From assembly GCA_900313545.1 (NCBI GenBank), contig OMRS01000121.1:1-8255 (forward strand): DNA of 8,255 bases. The letters run 5' to 3'. Made by a program: the position numbers and the translations under genes. Below the pieces are notes generated by a model that saw only the letters and a list, made by a program, of their open reading frames with translations, was not told the origin of the DNA and ran no database searches. Within the stretch, counting starts at the first letter, position 1, and each line of letters opens with the position of its first letter. Positions 5,779 to 8,255 of this stretch are shown here, one piece after another. This stretch comes from an uncultured Eubacteriales bacterium (GTDB lineage: Bacteria > Bacillota_A > Clostridia > Christensenellales > Aristaeellaceae).

Positions 5779-6810
5779 TCAGCGGATGGTGAAACGATAG
5801 ACCGTCTGGGAGACGAAGTTGACCCCTGCCCGAAGCACTGCAGAGGGGAAATCCGGGTGGTGAATGGCATCCGGCCAGAACTGCGTCTCCAGGCAGAGCG
5901 CATCCCTGCGGCCCATTTCCCGGACCTTGCCCGGCCGCGTTGTGAGACCGTTGGCCGTGTAGAGCTGGACGCCGGGCATATTGCTGCTGCAGCACATTTC
6001 AATGCCGGTATCTTTTGCATACAGGCAGGCCACGCGCTTGAAGTCCGCGGTGTCGGAGAGACAGAAATTGTGGTCATAGCCGTTGCCCCTGCGCAGCTGC
6101 TCGTCATCTTCAAGAATGTCCAGGCCCACGCTCTTGGCCTCCCGGAAATCAAAGGGAGTACCGTCCACGGGAATCAGGCGGCCGGTGGGCAGGCAGTTTT
6201 CGTCCGCTTCACAGAAGTGGTCCGCGCAGATGGAGAGTTCATGTCCAAGCACCGTGCCGCCGCCGGAAAGATTGAAGTAGCTGTGATTGGTGGGGTTGAA
6301 AAGGGTGTCCTTGTCGGAAATGGCGGAATAGGAGATATGCAGGTCGTTGTCATCCCCCAGGCGGTAGCGGACCGTGCTCAGCAGCTTTCCGGGATATCCT
6401 TCCTCACCGTCGGTGCTGATGCGGGAGAAGACCAGTTCGTCCCCGTTGATCTGGGCATCGTACATCTTTTTATTGAAGCCGTTGATTCCGCCATGCAGGT
6501 GATTGCCCCGGTCGTTGGTGGCCACGTGGTAGAGCGTTCCGCCGAGCTCAAATTCGCCGCGCCCGATGCGGTTGCCCACCCGGCCGATGAAGGCCCCCAG
6601 ATAACCGTTGTTTTCTTCATATTCCTGAATGGTGTTATATCCCAGAACCACGTCCACCAGGCGTCCGCTTCTGTCCGGGACAAACAGGGACTGGATGATG
6701 CAGCCGTAATTCAGAATGACAGCCTTCATCCCGTTGCTGTTGACCAGCTGGTATGCGGTGACGGCCTGGCCGTCCTTGGTGGTGCCAAAGGGTTTTGTTT
6801 CACAAATCAT
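5779..6810 (-). CDS. galM: Aldose 1-epimerase (mutarotase)
   Basis: Cytoplasmic enzyme that interconverts the alpha and beta anomers of galactose, glucose and related sugars, feeding the Leloir pathway. The 343-aa length fits the family. Catalytic and binding residues are visible: GRVGNRIG (76-83, sugar-binding Asn/Arg), HLHGG (104-108, conserved His106), NPTNHSYFNL (172-181, with the general-acid His176), GYDHNF (244-249, Asp246) and LETQFWPDA (307-315, with the general-base Glu308). All match the residue pattern known for Lactococcus lactis GalM. ATG 6810 is preceded by AAGGAGG (complement of 6820-6826) at 9 nt. A consensus promoter and a terminator bracket the gene, so it is monocistronic here; galK, galT and galE are not in the window. 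It is divergent from the aminopeptidase gene. The exact sugar preference is not determined. Confidence 0.95.
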   Translation of the reverse strand: MICETKPFGTTKDGQAVTAYQLVNSNGMKAVILNYGCIIQSLFVPDRSGRLVDVVLGYNTIQEYEENNGYLGAFIGRVGNRIGRGEFELGGTLYHVATNDRGNHLHGGINGFNKKMYDAQINGDELVFSRISTDGEEGYPGKLLSTVRYRLGDDNDLHISYSAISDKDTLFNPTNHSYFNLSGGGTVLGHELSICADHFCEADENCLPTGRLIPVDGTPFDFREAKSVGLDILEDDEQLRRGNGYDHNFCLSDTADFKRVACLYAKDTGIEMCCSSNMPGVQLYTANGLTTRPGKVREMGRRDALCLETQFWPDAIHHPDFPSAVLRAGVNFVSQTVYRFTIR

Positions 6811-6864
6811 GAGAGTAGTCCTCCTTCAATACTGCAGTGATGCGGAACAATTGAGAACGGGGCT

Positions 6865-6893
6865 ACTATACCCAAATGCCCTGCCATCGTCAA
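6865..6893 (-). promoter_or_regulatory. Sigma-A-type promoter of galM
   Basis: On the minus strand: -35 TTGACG (complement of 6888-6893), 17-bp spacer, -10 TATAGT (complement of 6865-6870). Each hexamer has one mismatch to consensus. The start point would be near 6858, giving a leader of about 48 nt before the ATG at 6810. Confidence 0.8.
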
Positions 6894-6908
6894 TCACCTG
6901 AAGCAAAC

Positions 6909-6975
6909 TTTGACGGATTTCTCATGGGGATTTTGCCCATTTTGGGCGTTTTGACGGGCAGAAATCCACACCGTC
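6909..6975. promoter_or_regulatory. Repeat-rich control region between galM and the aminopeptidase gene
   Basis: Several repeats overlap here. TTTGACGG occurs twice in direct orientation (6909-6916 and 6950-6957), 41 bp apart. GGATTTCT (6915-6922) and AGAAATCC (6960-6967) form an inverted repeat. GACGG (6912-6916) and CCGTC (6971-6975) form a partly overlapping second one. In the middle, GCCCA-TTT-TGGGC (6935-6947) makes a small hairpin. The region lies between the galM -35 box and the peptidase gene. It could be operator DNA for the divergent pair or a folded leader. No convincing plus-strand -10 box was found, so the peptidase promoter is not defined. Confidence 0.45.
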
Positions 6976-7066
6976 TGCATACAAGATGACAGGGCAGGGG
7001 AGGAAAGCGGGCGGGAGAAAAAAGGCTGCGGCGACAAAACGGAGAGGACCGGTTGTGACAAAGAAA

Positions 7067-7083
7067 CCCCGTATTTCGCGGGG
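7067..7083 (+). promoter_or_regulatory. Leader hairpin just ahead of the aminopeptidase ribosome binding site
   Basis: CCCCG (7067-7071), 7-nt loop, CGGGG (7079-7083), flanked by GAAA/AAAC. It ends 4 nt before the AGGAGGAG (7088-7095) of the peptidase gene. It could keep the ribosome binding site single-stranded or serve as mRNA 5' protection; no T run follows on the plus strand. Confidence 0.4.
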
Positions 7084-7099
7084 AAACAGGAGGAGTAAT

Positions 7100-8173
7100 A
7101 TGCACGAGAATCGTCTGATGCGCCTGAGGGCGCAGATGCAGGAACAGGGACTGGAGCAGCTGCTGGTGACAGCGCCTTCCTCCATTTTCTATCTGACGGG
7201 CAGGCGGATTGAACCCGGTGAACGGATGCTGGCCCTGTATGTGGATACGCAGGGCAACAGCCGCCTGTATGCCAACCGGCTGTTTGCCCTTTCCGGGAAT
7301 GTGGATGCGGACCTGGTGGAGTATGACGACACCGAGGATGCCGTGGCGGTCCTTGCGGAGGGCATCCGGCCTGGTGTGCTGGGAATTGACAAGGTATGGC
7401 CCAGCCAGTTTACCATCCGGCTCATGGAAAAGCGGGGGGACGTGCGCCCTGTGGTGGGGTCACCGGCCATTGACCGGACCCGGATGATCAAGGACGCGGC
7501 GGAGATTGAAGCCATGAAGCGGAGTTCCGCCCTCAATGATCAGGTGATGCGGGATGTGCTGAGCGGTCTCCGGCGGGGAATGACCGAACTGGAGGGATCG
7601 GAGCTGTATACCCGTTCAGCGCTTGCGCGGGGGGCCAGCGGGAACAGTTTTGAACCGCTGGTGTGCTATGGCGCCAACTGCGCAGAGCCCCACCACGGCT
7701 CGGACGCGGTCACGCGGCTCAAGGACGGGGATGCCGTCATCATCGATGTGGGGCTGCTGCTCGGGGACTACTGCAGCGACATGACCCGTACCGTGTTTTG
7801 CGGTGCCCCCACGGATGAACAGAAAAAGGTCTATGATCTGGTGAAAAAGGCAAATGCCGCCGGACGCGCCGCCGTACGTCCGGGAGTTCCGCTGCGGGAA
7901 GTGGACCGCGCGGCACGGCAGATCATCGAGGAAGCCGGCTACGGAAAGTATTTCATTCACCGCACCGGCCACAATATCGGACTGGAGGTCCATGAGTATC
8001 CGGATGTCAGCGCCACCAGCGGAGAAGTCTGCCAGGAGGGCATGTGCTTTTCCGTGGAGCCGGGCATCTATCTCCCCGGGTGCTTCGGAGTGCGGATAGA
8101 GGACCTGGTGGTGGTGACCCGGGACGGCTGCCTGACCCTCAATGAGGCGGACAGGGAAATCATCAGTTTGTAA
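7100..8173 (+). CDS. M24-family Xaa-Pro-type aminopeptidase
   Basis: Cytoplasmic two-metal peptidase of family M24 (prolidase / Xaa-Pro aminopeptidase type), expected to remove N-terminal residues before proline or to cut Xaa-Pro dipeptides. The 357-aa length is typical of the short bacterial forms. Residues 1 to about 125 form the creatinase-like N-terminal domain, the rest the pita-bread catalytic domain. All five metal ligands are present: Asp216 (VIIDVG), Asp227 (CSDMTRT), His291 (RTGHNIGLEVHE), Glu320 (FSVEPGIY) and Glu334 (VRIEDLV). The supporting histidines His198 (EPHHG) and His298 are also present. ATG 7100 is chosen for its AGGAGGAG (7088-7095) and because it matches family N-termini. 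The frame is open 38 codons further up to ATG 6986, without a ribosome binding site. The gene is single, divergent from galM, and followed by a terminator. Prolidase and aminopeptidase activity cannot be separated by sequence alone. Confidence 0.95.
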   Translation: MHENRLMRLRAQMQEQGLEQLLVTAPSSIFYLTGRRIEPGERMLALYVDTQGNSRLYANRLFALSGNVDADLVEYDDTEDAVAVLAEGIRPGVLGIDKVWPSQFTIRLMEKRGDVRPVVGSPAIDRTRMIKDAAEIEAMKRSSALNDQVMRDVLSGLRRGMTELEGSELYTRSALARGASGNSFEPLVCYGANCAEPHHGSDAVTRLKDGDAVIIDVGLLLGDYCSDMTRTVFCGAPTDEQKKVYDLVKKANAAGRAAVRPGVPLREVDRAARQIIEEAGYGKYFIHRTGHNIGLEVHEYPDVSATSGEVCQEGMCFSVEPGIYLPGCFGVRIEDLVVVTRDGCLTLNEADREIISL

Positions 8174-8178
8174 GCATG

Positions 8179-8208
8179 CGGTCTCCGGCAGATGTCGGAG
8201 ACCGTTTT
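8179..8208 (+). terminator. Intrinsic terminator of the aminopeptidase gene
   Basis: CGGTCTCCG (8179-8187), 8-nt loop, CGGAGACCG (8196-8204), then TTTT (8205-8208). It is a perfect 9-bp stem starting 5 bp after the stop codon. Confidence 0.9.
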
Positions 8209-8237
8209 CATCTGTATCCCCGCCGGCCCCTGTCAGG

Positions 8238-8243
8238 TTGACG
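8238..8243 (+). promoter_or_regulatory. Possible -35 box of the next gene (cut by window end)
   Basis: TTGACG lies 29 bp after the terminator T run, within TTGACGATGG, which is identical to the ten bases at the galM -35 box on the other strand. The window ends before a -10 box could be seen. Apart from this, 8209-8255 shows nothing else. Confidence 0.3.
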
Positions 8244-8255
8244 ATGGGAAAGGGA

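Noticed and set aside
5857..6840. 327-codon plus-strand open frame opposite galM
   Set aside because: galM has all catalytic residues, a promoter, a ribosome binding site and a terminator on the other strand; the plus-strand frame is a shadow.
1..8255. Mobile element, CRISPR, toxin-antitoxin, phage or anti-phage system
   Set aside because: No transposase, integrase, terminal repeats, regularly spaced repeats or defence domains were seen. The genes are common chromosomal ones with even base composition.

Overview
This window looks like ordinary chromosome from a GC-rich (by eye near 60%) low-mobility Gram-positive bacterium, most likely a member of the Bacillota (Clostridia or Erysipelotrichia-like). 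The reasons are the strong AGGAGG-type ribosome binding sites, an LTA-synthase/sulfatase-type gene, an RsbU-like PP2C phosphatase, consensus -35/-10 promoters and short hairpin-plus-T terminators. No transposase, integrase, phage gene, CRISPR array, rRNA or tRNA was seen. The lineage is an inference from style, not from a marker gene.

Layout from left to right. (1) 2-562, plus: the C-terminal part of an LTA synthase/sulfatase-family protein whose N-terminal part lies outside the window. (2) 629-796, plus: a 55-residue ORF with two predicted membrane segments, wedged between two convergent genes. (3) 798-1751, minus: a tRNA-dihydrouridine synthase. (4) 1833-3209, plus: a MATE-family multidrug/cation antiporter. 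(5) 3259-5055, plus: a membrane sensor with a HAMP domain and a SpoIIE/RsbU-type PP2C phosphatase, 49 bp behind the MATE gene and probably cotranscribed with it. (6) 5092-5631, minus: an unrecognised 179-aa protein with its own consensus promoter and an unusual ribosome binding region. (7) 5779-6810, minus: aldose 1-epimerase (GalM). (8) 7100-8173, plus: an M24-family Xaa-Pro-type aminopeptidase, divergent from galM across a 289-bp intergenic region rich in repeats. The last 80 bases hold a terminator and a possible start of the next promoter.

Functionally this is a mixed housekeeping neighbourhood: cell-envelope polymer synthesis, tRNA modification, efflux, stress or surface signalling, galactose/glucose anomer conversion and peptide turnover. 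The genes do not form one pathway. The only pair likely to be coexpressed is the MATE transporter and the phosphatase. Four hairpin terminators and two good promoters divide the rest into single-gene units.

I did not find a convincing undescribed multi-gene system. The items most worth a second look are the orphan 179-aa gene, the hairpin between its Shine-Dalgarno sequence and its start codon, the small membrane ORF that lies antisense to the dus 3' untranslated region, and the repeat-rich galM/peptidase intergenic region.
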